64,000 nt of DNA from Penium margaritaceum (taxonomy: Eukaryota; Streptophyta; Zygnematophyceae; Desmidiales; Peniaceae): the NCBI GenBank assembly GCA_023375785.1, contig SZWC01004910.1, forward strand, positions 72,256 to 136,255. Reading direction: 5' to 3'. Every line of letters begins with the position of its first letter. Position 1 is the stretch's first letter. Made by a program: the position numbers and the translations under genes. The notes under the pieces were generated by a model. It saw only the letters and a program-made list of their open reading frames with translations, did no database searches and had not been told where the DNA came from. Shown here one piece after another: positions 23,001-36,130 of the stretch.

Positions 23001-26000
23001 CTTGGTATCAAACTGCAGCGGTACTTGAGAGGCATACGACTACTTTACCCATCCGGAGGACTACCTCGCACAAGCCGTGAGTGCATCTCGCACGTCAAGA
23101 CCTTATAGACTGTGCGACTACGACGTTAGGTGAGCAAGCTTAAGTGACAAATGGAGGACAACTGGTCTTCGGCGACAATTTTGACAATGGAGGAGTAGAA
23201 CGTCCCTATGCATGCGAACCCTGAAGCGGTAGTAAATGCTGGTGTGGCAGGGTATGCGACAGCTGGATCAACCCTTACGGCTTCCACGACCAATGCGGTC
23301 GTGGACCCAACGGCAGTTAACCAGCCGCTCCCACAGACAGCCTCGACGACAACAGCAGGAACAACGGTTGGCACTAGATGATAGGTGTGGATCAATGAGG
23401 AACTAGCGAGCCGCATTTTCACGCTCGAGGAGATCAACAGCAATATGCTCTAATAGCTCAACGTCGCAATGGAGGCTTTTTGCAACACAACCACATGAGA
23501 AGTAGTTTTTTTCGAGATAAATTCCCAACGCTCAAGCGAACCTAAAACTTTTCCTATTGAACCAGAAACGTTCTGTCCTGCAAATTCAAAAGAATTGACG
23601 GTTTGAATGTGGCTGGCGAGTTTGGAGGTGTAATTCACCGCTGCTGGGGTGAACAACGATAAAAAGAAAATTGACCTCATGGCCACGCTTTTGCATGGCA
23701 CGACGCTAATTTGGTGGTCTGATGCAAAGACCATCCAATGGCAGCAGGAGACCGGCAGGGCATCATCAACGGCCAACATCGCCTGTCTCATATCACCAAT
23801 TGCACGCGTTCCACTCTTGGGGCAGATCAACTCATAATGGCAAGACGTGCTGACGCCACCAACGGACTGGAACGAATTCTCGCACACGATGCTCGCACCA
23901 TTTGAACAGTTGAACGAAAATTCTGATGCATGGTACTAACTCTAACGTCTCCGTCAGCACTCCAGCTTGGCAGAGTACACACGAAGATTCTGCGAGATCA
24001 TCACCGGAGCAGATATCTCCCCTGATGAACTCTGTTTTCACTATTGCAATGGCCTCGAGTGAGATATCCAGTGAGCAATTGCAATTTTCGGCATCCAAAA
24101 CAACTTGCCGCAAATGATCGTAGTAGCAGAATTATTGACAGTGCCGACTACAACGCTCAGATACAGGAATCATATGGCTGGTGACCTCCCAACCACAACC
24201 ATCATGGAAACAAAAAAAGCCAGTCGGGGGACTCCTCGACTCCGATGGAAGTGGACGACGTCAACCAGAGAGACATGCAAACCTGCTACAACTGTGGAAA
24301 GTTAAGACACATCGCTCGTAATTGTTGAAGAAGCACGCGGAACAGGGGGGAAATTCGCAAAAGAATGAGTCAGGGAATGACGAAGGGCAGGAGTGAAAGG
24401 CGCAACTCTTGTCCCCATGGAGCGATCTGTGCCAAGCAATCACCTACCTGAATAACCTACATTGCGACTGAGGATTGCAGAGATCGCAAAGTTGGACGAG
24501 GGATACGAGGATGGCCAATCGGTGATACTGCTAAAAGTTTAGCATCAAGGATGCAAGAGTCGCAGAACGGTACCTACACTATTGGATAGAGGAGCATCAA
24601 ACAATTTCCTAAGCGATGACATGGTTCGCAAGCTGGGTTTGGAAACCGAAGCATGGGTTTTTAAAGGAAAACCCATCGACGAAAGACTACAAATAAAGAG
24701 ACTATAAGAACCACTACGAGGACAAGTGGGGGTTATACGGGATGTAACGGTCTCGAGGTCCTTTCCAATGAGTGATCACAAATCATCCTTTGACAATATT
24801 TCCTATACCGGCACAATCTGCAGGTTGACTGGAACAACGGAATTGCTACGTAGAAATGAACAACGCCAAATGAAAACTCCTACGTGTAGGACGGAAGCCG
24901 ATAGGGGAAGCAGCAGAGGTGGAAGCAACAAAGGAATTTGTCATAGCTAAAATGTGATAACCTATGCAGCCGATACCGCTCAACGTGGCCAAGCACTGTA
25001 TATGACGAGGACCCTGTGCGTCGCTCAGATATCTCAAGCCAATGGAAGAAGCGAAAGTGGTAGTAGCTGACTCATCATCAGCCTCATCAGCCTCATCGGC
25101 ATCCACAAAGTTCGGGATGGTACTCTAAGAGTTCGCACCACTCATCCAAGATTTTGTGATTGTCTTCCGCGAAGAGCTACCAAGAACCTTACCTCCTCGT
25201 TGAAACATCAACCATCACATCGAATTGAAGCTGGACAGCAGACCTACAATTTAAGGGACCTATCGAATGAGCGATCACGAGGTGAGCAAACTGAAAATTC
25301 AACTCAACAAGATGCTCGGTCAGGGGTTCATCCGTCCATCCTCGTCACCATATGCTGCACGAGTACTATAGTCGTCAAAATGAAAACTAGTCAGATGTGG
25401 ATGTGCATGGACTATCGAGCATTGAACAACGCTACCATCACAAACTGCTACCATCTTCCCCGAGCTGACGAGCTTTTTGACGAACTTTGAGGGGCTCAAA
25501 TTTTCAACAAAACTGACTTGCACAGTGGTTATTACCAGATACGTTTGGCAAACGCCGGCATCGAGAAGAAAACGTTCCGAACCTGTTATGGAAACTTCAA
25601 ATTCATGGTAATGTCATTCAGATTTACGAATGCCCCAGCAAAGTTCATGGTGGAAATGAACAGCATCTTCCGCCCATACCTCAACAATTTTGTCATGGTG
25701 TACCTCGTCAGGTGTACCCTGGAAGAGCACGATGGACATCTTTAAAAAGTTCGTGAATTTTTACAAAGAGAGAATTAAGAAAAAACTCTTGAAGTGCAAG
25801 TTCGGTGGCCGTTCAATCGTGTTTTTGGGTCATGTCATCAACGGTGGACGGATCACCATGGATCCGAAAAAAGTGGCAACAATCGCTTATTGGCCGACGT
25901 CGACCAATGTTTGACATGTTCAAGTTTTCCTCAGCTTTTGCCATTACTACTGGTGTTTTTTACGTGATCACGCCCGGGTGTCAACGCCTCTCTTCGACCT

Positions 26001-27952
26001 CACTTGTAAAGAAAATGAGTGGCTGTAGGGAGACAACAAACAAGAGGCATTCACCGCTTTGTAGAACGCTCTGAAGTCAATGCCAGCCCTACGATTAGCC
26101 AATCCAACACTCGACTACATCATGGCTACAGATGCTTCAGACCGAGCCATTGGCGCAATCCTCCTGCAAGACCACGGCAATGGAAAGCGACTGGTCGCAT
26201 ACACGTCTCAAGAACAGTGAGGACCGGAACTCAACTACGCAGTACACGAGAAAGAAATGTTGGCGCTCATATGTGCATTCAAGACGTGGTGGTGTTACCT
26301 AGAGTTCCGCCGATGCATCGTGTGCACTGGCCACCATGCGTTAAAGTATTTGAAGACGCAGTTGAACCTCATTCAACGTCAAACCCGATGGATGGAGTTC
26401 CTTGAATCCGGGTTCGACTACGATATCGAGTACTGGCTTGGCAAAATCAGCTCGGCGGATGCACTGAGCCACCGACCAGATTTAATGGCTGAGGTGGCAA
26501 CAGTACAACTGCAATTCGACACGTATCTTGAGCGGCTGTTCATACGAGGCTATGACCAGCGCTGCGGATAGACAAAGCAAAATTCTGGTATGATGGACCA
26601 TATTGGTGACTGCGATTCACTTGCCAGGTTGTTGTTCCACCAAAAGACGAACTTCACCATATGCTACTTGAAGAATTCCACAACACAAGAACATGTAGAC
26701 ACTTTGGAGAGGACAAGAGTTTGAAGAAGCTGGTGAAAAACCATTGGTGAGACAAGATGCAATCCGACGTGGCCAACTTCTGCAAAACCTATGACACATG
26801 TGAGTGACAAAAATCCCGTCACAAACGACCACCCATACATCTGCAACTGCTCCCTATTCTGACGAAATCGTGGGCTGACATCTCCATGGACTTCGTCACA
26901 GGATTACCAGTCACACCCAAGGGATATGATGCAACCCTTGTGGTAGTCGACAGGTTTTCTAGAGTGTCCCATTTAATTCCAACTACAACCACAGTCACGA
27001 CCGTAAGAACAGCATAGCTGTTTCTGAACAACATCATACGGCTACACAACGTACCAAGAACCATCACAATTGAGAGGGAAGATTGATTCACCAGTCCCTT
27101 TGGGCGCGAACTGATGACTCGATACGGCAGCAAAATTCAACTTTCGATGGCGTTTCATCCTCAAACTGGCGGCCAAACCGAGCGAACAAATCAGACGCTC
27201 GAACAGCTTCTCCAAACACTATGTGAACCTCATGGGACGGATTGGGCACAAAAACTCCCGACCGTCAAAATCGCATATTCGGTAGTTTCCACCGCAACAG
27301 GTAAGACTCCATTTGAAGTGGTGTATTGCAAACTTCCCACCACACGAGCTGGACTACAAAGTCGGAGCAACATTTCCGCGGTTGATGTTCAACGCTGGGA
27401 CTTCTCCACCATTTGGGAGGAAACACAACACACCCTCGCAAAGACACAAGCAGCGATGAAACAAGCAGCCGGCCAACATCGCAGTGACGATGTGTTTGCT
27501 GCTTGCGAAAAAAAAATTCTCAGCTCGGCCAACATCAAACTCCGCGGAGCTGGCTATTCGAAGCTCAAACCACAATGGTTGGGACTGTTTGAGATCGAGA
27601 GCATGCAAATCCCCGTGGTTGCGTGACTCAAACTCCCCGACACTATGCAAGTTCATCCGGTGTTCCATATCAGAAAACTCAAGCACTACCGAGACCATGG
27701 AGAGAACTTTCTTGGCAGGGATTTCCATCCCCCTCCGCCTGTTCAAGTGGACAAGGACACAGAGTATGTCATCGAGGACATCCTTGGCCATCGACGACGA
27801 GGTAAAATGAAAGAATACCTTACACCGCGTACAATAGGTAGGAACCTTACGACAACCTCAGATATGTCGATCACCTAATTGACGGCTATTACGGTCGTCA
27901 TCGGGCCATGTATGTACGCGCGCCGAGATGTCACGGCTAAAAGGGGTGGAAG

Positions 27953-28504
27953 TGTTACGTACCAGACGTACAAAAGCCACTAATCTTTCCGAGTGGGCAT
28001 TTATGTCATTACACAAACAGCCCATCGCGTCACGGGACCACAATATTCACTCTGACGGTCGAGGACAAACGGGCCAAATGCCCTCACCTCCAATGAATCT
28101 TCCCAAACCTTCAAACTACTTCGACCACCCTCGCAAATCTACATCAGAAGTATCACGACCTTTTGGTCGACTTCTTGACGCACGGAGACGGATCTGGATT
28201 TATAATGATGCATATCGCATCTTCAATGTCGATCCTCAAAGCCCCCCCGGCTTCTCGGCGGAGCTTCTCGAATCCGACCACTTACTACACGACTCCACAC
28301 GCGTTGCCCGAATATCGACCCAAAGACCCCGACTATGTCTCATTCATAACTCGACACTTGTACATGTATATTCAATAATTTTGACACTTGTCATCGAAGT
28401 ACACTTACCGCTGTTTGTAAATTTCTCAAGTGTCCCAAATTCTAATTCATGTTTTGCCTCACAACTTCTACCTCTTCACCATCTACGCTCCGTTCGGCAG
28501 AACA
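27953..28504 (+). repeat. 3' LTR of element A
   Basis: It starts TGTTACGTACC directly after the polypurine tract AAAAGGGGTGGAAG and ends CGGCAGAACA before the second target copy ACACT. About 552 bp. Confidence 0.88.
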
Positions 28505-28509
28505 ACACT

Positions 28510-28624
28510 TGTCATCAAAGTACAATTGCTGCTGATTGTAAATTTCTTGTGTCCCATTTTCCCAAACCGTGTTGTGTCCCGCATCTTTCCATGTTTACCA
28601 TCTACGCTTTTGAATGGCGTAACA
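28510..28624 (+). repeat. 5' LTR of element B, second piece
   Basis: The text beginning TGTCATCAAAGTAC continues the LTR piece that stopped at 22462; the same order is uninterrupted in the 3' LTR of B (GCACTTGTCATTGAAGTAC near 34013). It ends TGGCGTAACA, followed by the primer-site-like motif of B. Confidence 0.8.
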
Positions 28625-31600
28625 CTTCGTATCAGAGTGCAGCGGTGCTGGAGAGGCAACCATCAACTTCACTCATCTGGAGGACTAACTCGCTCGAGTT
28701 GATAGCGCATCTCGCATGTCAAGACTTCGCAGACTTTCCAACAACTATGTGATCAGAGCGAGCACATTAAAAAACCAGCAACGTGTCTTCGGTGGTGACT
28801 CCGACGATGGAGGAGCAACAAGTGCAGTTCGTGATGCAAGCAAACCCCCAAGCGATGACTAACGCTGGTGTCGCCAGCTACACGATCGCGGGTCCGATGA
28901 CATCAACGGCCAACTTGGTCTTGGGCTCTGCGAATCAGGGCCAAAGCCAAACCCCGTGATGGAAGCTACTAGAACAACTGATGGCAGCTGACAAGCTCAT
29001 ACAACGAGGACCTGATCCAACGACTATCGGCACTCGAAGGTCTCAACCAACACCTAATCCAGCGGCTCAAATCCGCAATCAAGGCTTTCCACAATGCGAG
29101 CGCATGAGAGGAGGTGCTCATTGAGACAAATCTCAGTTGTTCAGAGAACCTTGAATTTGTTCTACCCTCCTCGAACTGTTTGATCATGCAAATTAAAAAG
29201 GACCAACAATGAGGATGTGGATGACGAGTTTGACGGTGTTCTTCACCGCTATTGGGGTCAAAAATGAAGAGAAAAAAAAAAACCTCATGGCCTTGATTTT
29301 TCGCGACACGGCCTTGAGTTGCTGGTCTATTCTCCAGACCATCCAACGGCAGCAGGAGACCAGTGGGGCCTCATCGACGGTCCACGATTCCTTTCTCACA
29401 TCGCCTACCACCGGCGTTCTACCCTTGGAGCAGATCAAACCTAACCGGCAAGACGAGCTTATGCCACCCAAAAACATTGATAACTTTGCACGCGTATTAC
29501 TCGCTCGTCTGGCATGACTAAAAAAAAAGTCTCACGTTTGGTACAAGCTGCAACAACTTGGGTAGCAGTCCAGTGTACCTGATTTCACACAAAGATTTCA
29601 CAACATTATCACCGGCACCAACCTCCCCCCATTCGATTTATGTTTTTACTCCAACAACGGCCTCAAAGTTGACATCCGTTGAACAATCACCATATTCGGT
29701 ATCCAAAGTGACCTACCACGGATGATCACAGCAACCAATAGAATTGGCAGTGGCAACTACAACACTCAATTGCAAAAATCCTACGACTGGTGACACCAAC
29801 ACCGCAATCATCGTGGTGGAAGAAAATTGTAGGATCGACGGATCTGATGGAAGTCAATGCCATCCATAAGTAGGATCGACGGCTCTACTGCAATTCCGGA
29901 AGACCTGGTCACATTGCATGGAACTGCCATAGTAAAAATTAGGCCAAGAAGGGATGGAATTCGTAGAGAAAATGAGTTGGGAAACGACAAATGGCACAAG
30001 TAGAAGGCACAATTCTTGTTCGCAAGGAGCGATTTGCGCCGAACAATCGCCCATCGTAAGGGTTGAATCACCCCAGAGGGTACCTATGATCAAAAGGTTC
30101 AACGAGGAATACAAGGACAATCAACCAGCACAACTGCTAAAAGTGCAAGTGCGAGGTTGTAAGAGTCAACGAACGGTACTGGCTTTGTTGGATGGAGGGA
30201 GCTCGCATAGTTTTGTACGAAGTGACATGGTTCAGAAGTTCGGTTTGCAGACCGTACCAGGGGTGTTGAAAGGAAAAATGGTTGACAGAAGTTTGTAAAT
30301 CTTTCGATCAAGTGAACCACAGGTACTACAAATCGGAGATCTGTGGGACGTAACGGTCTAGCGGACTTGTCTTATGGGTGATCACAAAATCATCCTCCGA
30401 CGAGATTCCCTATACCGATATGATCTGCAGGTAGATTGGAGCAGTGGAGCTCTCTACGTGGAGATTGACGGTACCAAATGACAACTGCCGCTTTTCCAAA
30501 TGAAATCAACGGCACATGCAATAGAAGTGGAAGCAACAGAGGAAGTAGTGGAACCCAAGAAACGGCAGCGGGATTCATCGATTATGCTGGACGCGACCAA
30601 ACGGTACATACGACGAGGGACTCATGCCTGGCTTGTCCACATGGAACTGGATGAGGAGGAAGCGGTCATGACAGCTGATTCATCAGCCTCAATGACATCA
30701 ACTGCTGTAGAGAATTTTGCGATGATTCCGAAGGAGTTCCACCTCTCATCCGAGAGTTTTCCGACATCTTCCCGGACAAACTCTCAAAAACCATACCGCC
30801 AAAACGCAACATTGACCATCGCATTAAAATGAAGCCGGGCAACATACCGACCATTAGGAGAATCTATCGGATGAGCGACCAGCAGCTGACCGAGCTTAAG
30901 CGACAGCTGGATGAAATGCTCGGGCCGGGGTTCATCTGACCATCTACATCACCGTATGTCGTGACAGTCCTATTCGTAAAAGAGAAAACAAGTGAAATGC
31001 GGATGTGCGTGGATAACAGGGCATTCAACAACATAACCATGAAGAAACAGTACCCCCTCCTTCGTGCCGACGAACTCTTTGATAAACTTTGAGGTGTAAA
31101 AAAAAATCACAATGATCGATCCATGGAGCGCACAACACCAGATCTGAGTCGCTGAAACTGACATGAAAAAAACGGCATTGTGAACTCGCTACGGGCACTT
31201 TGACTTCACATTCATGCTGTTTGGTTTCACAAGTACCCCGGCAACATTCATGGCTGCAATGAACAACATTTTTGGGCCATACCTCAACAACTTTGTTGTC
31301 GTGTATCTTGGCGACATTCTCGTGTACAACCGCATTCCAGATGAGCACAATGGAAACCTCAAAAAAATCCTCAAGGTTTTCCGAAGAGAGAAAGTCTATG
31401 AAAAACCCTCCAAGTGCAACTTTGGTAGACGCTCGATCAAGTTTCTGGACCAAGTCATCAACAGCGGCCGAATCACCATGGTCCCAAGGAAAAACGGAGG
31501 CAGTCGCTGATTGGTTTACACCAACAAATGTTCAGGACGTCCAAGTGTTTTTGGGTTTTTGTGATTTCTACCGTCAATTCGTGAGGGATTACGCAAGAGT

Positions 31601-33586
31601 GTCAGTGCCTCTCTCCAATCTTAATTGAAAGAATATTGAGTGGAAATGGGGTGACAGCCAACAAGAAGCATTCCTGACTTTACGAAATACTCTAACCTCG
31701 GTGCCCGTCCTCCCATTAGAAGATCCAACAACAGACTACATTCTGGCCTCTGATGCCTCAGATTGGGCCATTGAAGCCGTTCTCCTCCAAGACAACGGCG
31801 GTGGAGAACAGCCAATCGTGCATATGTCCCGCAAACTACACGGACCGGAACTAAACTACACAGTGCAGGAAAAATAAATGCTTGCCAGAGTACACACATT
31901 CAAAACATGGTGGTGCTACCTATAATGCCGACAATTTATTGTCCGCACCGACCACCATACACAAAAATACCTGAAGATGCAACCGAATCTCAGCCGTTGA
32001 CAGACTCAATGGATGGATTTCCTCAAATCCAAATTGGACTATAACATTGAGTACACCATTTGTATTTCCTACCCGGAAAAATAAATCCACCAGATGCTCT
32101 CAGCCGTCGACCAGATCTAACGGCCGACATCACAACCTTGCAGCTGGACCAAGATCCGTATCCACAGCAGCTGATCACATGCGGCTACGAGATACATGGT
32201 GAATACGGCAGAACCAAATTCTGGTTCAACGCACCTTATTGGCAACGAAGATTCATTTGACAGGTGGTCATACCCCCGAGCAGCGTTTTGGGAAGCACGC
32301 TACTTGAGGAGTAACACGACACTGGCCCGGCTGGCCAAGTATTATTGGTGGAAGCAGATGCAGACCAACATGGCAAGGTTCTGCAAACCGTGCAACACGT
32401 GCCAGAGACAACAAGCATGACGCACAGGACCACCTTGACTGTTGTAACCGTTACCTGTTCCAATGGAACCGTGGTGTGACATCTCAATGGACTTCGTCAC
32501 CGGACTACCTGTGACACCTGAGATATATGACGCCATCCTTGTGGACGTTGACAGGTTTTCCAAAATGTCTCACTTCATCCCGGCGACATCCATGGTGACC
32601 ATGGAAGGAACCACACGGCTTCTCCTCAAACACATCGTGTGGTTACATGGCGTACCGTGTAACCATCACGAACAATGGGGATGGTCAATTCACGAGCCGT
32701 TTTTGGTGTGAACTGATGGCATCGATGATGCAATGTGGGAGTCGAATTCAACTTTTAACGGCCTTTCATCAGCAAACCAAAGGCCAAACAGAGAACACGA
32801 ACCAAGCACTCAAACAGCTTCTCCGCACATTATGCAAGCCACACTACACCAATTGGACAAAAAAACTTACCCACCGCCAAACTCACATATAAGTCCACTG
32901 TTTCCACTACAATGGATAAAGTACCGTTTGAAATAGTATACGGTAAACTTCCCGCCACACGGACAGGATTACAAAGTAAGAGTAACATTTCCACACTCGA
33001 TATACATCACCGCGACGTCTCCAAGGTCTGGGAAGAAACACGGCAGGCCCTCACGAAGACACAAACGATGATGAAGCAAGCTGCAAACAAGCTTCATAGT
33101 GACAACGTCTTCACCGCTGGCGACAGAGTCCTCCTCAACTCTGCGAACAGCAAACGCCACCGACATGATTTTGCGAAGCTCAAACCTCGGCGGTTAGGAC
33201 TGTTTGAGATCGCGCACATGCAAACTCCAGTGGTTACGCAACTCAAACTCCCTGACGCCATGGCAATCCACCCGGTCTTCTACATCAGCAAACTAAAACA
33301 CTACCGCAACCTATGTGAGAATGTTTTGGATCGAGATGTTCCTCCACCCCCTCCGGTCCAAGTGGATGGTGATATGGAGTATAGTATTGAGGACATCCTC
33401 AAGCACCAATTTGGAGGGAAAAAATTAGAGTATCTAATTAGCTGGTATGGCTACAACACCGTCTACAACAGTTGGGAGCCCTGTGACAATCTACAAGATG
33501 TCGATCATCTGACCGACGGCCACTTTTGTCGCCACCGACCACAACAGCGTAACCCACCTGGATGCCACGGCTAAAAGGGGAGGAAG

Positions 33587-34135
33587 TGTTACGTATGAGG
33601 TGTACACGAGTCCCTAATACTTACGCATGGGCATTATTGTCATTATTTTCATGGTCCATCGTGCAATGACTTCTGTATTTTTACGTCATCAAGCTGAGGG
33701 AAGACCAACTGACCCGTTCGCTGATGTTCCCTTCTCAAAGCCCCAGACAACTTTGATAACCTTCCAGAAGAATAAAAAAAATTATCCCAAACAATATTGA
33801 CATTTTGATATTGCTTGATAGATTTATCAACAACGCTGGATGTTTATGAAAATGTGTCTTGATATTCTCGAAGCCCCCCAATGTCTAGGTAGAGCTTCTC
33901 AAAGCAGCCACTTACAGCGAGACCTCACACACGTTGCTCGGCTTGAGTGCCGATGACCCAACAAATGCGTCATTCTCATTCTTGGCATTGTATATAGGTG
34001 TTTGACAAAATCAGCACTTGTCATTGAAGTACATTTATTATTGATTTTAATTTTCTCAAGTCTCCTACTTTCCCAAACCATGTTCTACCTTGTATCTTTC
34101 CTTGTTCACCATCTATGCTTTTGACTGGCAGAACA
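33587..34135 (+). repeat. 3' LTR of element B
   Basis: It starts TGTTACGTATG after the polypurine tract AAAAGGGGAGGAAG (33573-33586) and ends CTGGCAGAACA. 549 bp, the only uninterrupted LTR of B. Confidence 0.88.
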
Positions 34136-34576
34136 CTCGGTGCTCGAGCCAAGCAATGCGTGCGAGGTCATGTCGTGAGTTGCTGCTTTGAGAAGCTCCA
34201 TCGAGAATTCAACCGCATATTGAGGTGTGGTTTTGTGAAATTCCAACGCCACCGAGAAGTTGACCGAACGATATTGCAACACCGGGGCTTTGAGAATATT
34301 GAGGTGTGGTTTTGTAAAAGTCCAACGCCGTCGAGAAGTCGACCGAAAAACATTGCAACGTCGATATGGTTCACAAACATTATGTGGACCGTTCAGGAAA
34401 GTGGTCAGAGAAGTCAAACCTTCTAGAACGGAACATTGGAGGTCGGGACAGTGGCCAAAGTGCCCTCGGCTGATCGGCGTGAAACTCCTTAGGTCGTTGC
34501 GCAGTGGGCCACAAATGTAATGAAAATAATGCCCTCTCACAAAGTTTTGGGAATTGTGTACGATAGGGAAGCAGCA
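34136..34576 (-). repeat. LTR of element C, proximal piece, with an internal 79-bp tandem duplication
   Basis: The reverse complement of this piece matches the LTRs of A and B (for example GAGCTTCTCAAAGCAGC). Its right edge at 34576 is set by a minus-strand polypurine tract at 34577-34592. A unit starting ATTGAGGTGTGGTTTTGT begins at 34219 and again at 34298, a period of 79 bp; this explains most of the extra length compared with B's LTR. Confidence 0.8.
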
Positions 34577-35029
34577 CTCCCTCCCCCCTTTAGTCGCAAC
34601 GTCCCAGCATGTTAGTAGACGTAGGCTGGTGACAACAATAATGGCCGTGGACTAGGTGATTGATGTCTCGAAGGTTTTTGTAGGGCTCTCAGCNNNNNNN
34701 NNNNNNNNNNNNNNNNNNNNNNNNNNNNNNNNNNNNNNNNNNNNNNNNNNNNNNNNNNNNNNNNNNNNNNNNNNNNNNNNNNNNNNNNNNNNNNNNNNNN
34801 NNNNNNNGATCGGCGTGAAACTCCTTAGGTCGTTGCGCAGTGGGCCACAAATGTAATGAAAATAATGCCCTCTCACAAAGTTTTGGGAATTGTGTACGAT
34901 AGGGAAGCAGCACTCCCTCCCCCCTTTAGTCGCAACGTCCCAGCATGTTAGTAGACGTAGGCTGGTGACAACAATAATGGCCGTGGACTAGGTGATTGAT
35001 GTCTCGAAGGTTTTTGTAGGGCTCTCAGC
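34472..35029. repeat. Identical 222-bp ends around a 114-base gap (assembly join)
   Basis: Bases 34472-34693 and 34808-35029 are the same sequence, separated by N at 34694-34807. Exact repetition on both sides of a gap suggests overlapping contig ends that were placed apart. The duplicated part covers the end of C's LTR, its polypurine tract and the adjoining internal end, so C's apparent length there is overstated. Confidence 0.85.
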
Positions 35030-36086
35030 TATTGTATGCATCGTCGTAACCGTACGAATTAGCCACATACTCAATCGTTTTTCCATGATATCGATGTCCG
35101 ACAATATCTTCGATCATGTACTCGGTATCCCCATCCACTTACAAGAGGTGGTGGTACGACGTCTCTACCGGGGAATGTCAGTGTGGGGCTTTGTTAGTGC
35201 TTGAGTTTTACTCATGTAGAAAACAAGATGGACCGCCATGCTGTCAGGTAGATGAAGTCATGCAATGAAAGGGGTGTGCATCCGCTCGATCACAAAACGG
35301 TCCCAACCAGCGAACATCAAACTCCAAGGACAGGTTTGAACTTTGCAAAGTCTTTTCCTCGAAGTTTGATGTTCGCTGAGCGGAGGAAGTCGCGATTTCC
35401 TGCACTGAACACGTCGTTGGTGCGATGTCAGTGGACTGCTCGCTTCATAGCTGCTTGTGTCTTCGAGAGGGTTTGTCCTATTTCCTCCTAGACACTTGAG
35501 AAATCCCTCCAGTGGATATCGACAGCGGGAATGTTGCTCTAACTCTATAACCCTGGCGGGAAGTTTGCAGTAGACCACTTCAAACAGAATTTTACCCGTT
35601 GCGGTGGAAGTAGTTAAGTTATACACGAGTTTGGCGGTTGGAAGTTTGGCTTTCCAATCGGTGCCATGTGGCTGACACAATGTGCGGAGAAGCTGTTTGA
35701 GCGTGTGAGTAGTCCGTTTTGCTTGCCCGTTGGTCCGAGAATTGAATGTCATTGATAACTGGATCCGACTGCCATAACACATCATCAATTCATGCAAAAA
35801 ATGGCTAGTGAAGCGGCCGTCTCTGTTGCTGATGATGATACGTGGCCCTCGATACAAATTTACAATGTGGCATGGAAACAACAACACTATTCCTTCTGTT
35901 GTGACTTTAGTTGTTGTCAGGTTGAAGTGTGACATCTTGAAAAACCTGTCCACCACGACAAGGATGGCATCGTATCCCTCGGGAGTGGTGGGTAATTTTT
36001 TCACAAATTCCATGTTGATGTCGACCCACAGCTCTCTCCGAATAGGAAGTGGTTGGAGTAGATTGGGTGACCTCCTGCGATGAGGA

Positions 36087-36130
36087 TTTTGTCTCTGTCA
36101 GGTGTCACATGACACCTGACAGAGACAAAA
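36087..36130. repeat. Perfect 44-bp palindrome
   Basis: A 21-base arm at 36087-36107, starting TTTTGTCTCTGTCAGG, is exactly reverse-complemented at 36110-36130 with a 2-base centre. It sits inside the integrase part of element C, where none of the related elements has a palindrome. A perfect palindrome in otherwise heavily decayed DNA should be recent. Confidence 0.92.

Larger units (their letters stand above)
22463..28504 (+). mobile_element. Ty3/gypsy chromovirus A, both LTRs present, broken
   Basis: The innermost fossil of the nest, on the plus strand. It has 5' LTR 22463-23000, 3' LTR 27953-28504 and a perfect 5-bp target duplication ACACT (22458-22462 and 28505-28509) within the LTR of B. 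Primer-site-like TGGTATCAAAC at 23003-23013 matches the initiator-Met site at 9 of 11 bases. Parts: gag (about 23150-24320, knuckle CYNCGKLRHIARNC), protease (about 24575-24610, LLDRGASNNF), reverse transcriptase (about 25200-25920), RNase H (about 26100-26480), integrase (about 26620-27480, AFHPQTGGQTERTNQ), chromodomain region (about 27730-27880) and polypurine tract (27939-27952). LTR starts differ at about 10 of 60 bases. Many breaks; inactive. Confidence 0.9.
22031..34135 (+). mobile_element. Ty3/gypsy chromovirus B, broken, contains element A
   Basis: A plus-strand fossil. Its 5' LTR is 22031-22462 plus 28510-28624, interrupted by element A; its 3' LTR is 33587-34135. A primer-site-like TCGTATCAGAG lies at 28627-28637 (10 of 11 bases match the usual initiator-Met-tRNA site). 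Parts in order: gag with a zinc knuckle (about 28830-29940, CSGRPGHIAWNC), protease (about 30180-30240, LLDGGSSHSFV), reverse transcriptase (about 30830-31500), RNase H (about 31740-32130), integrase (about 32290-33060), chromodomain (about 33370-33520) and polypurine tract (33573-33586). LTR ends differ at about 12 of the first 60 bases. The bases flanking the outer ends (ATCCG, CTCGG) agree at three of five positions. Many breaks; inactive. Confidence 0.88.
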
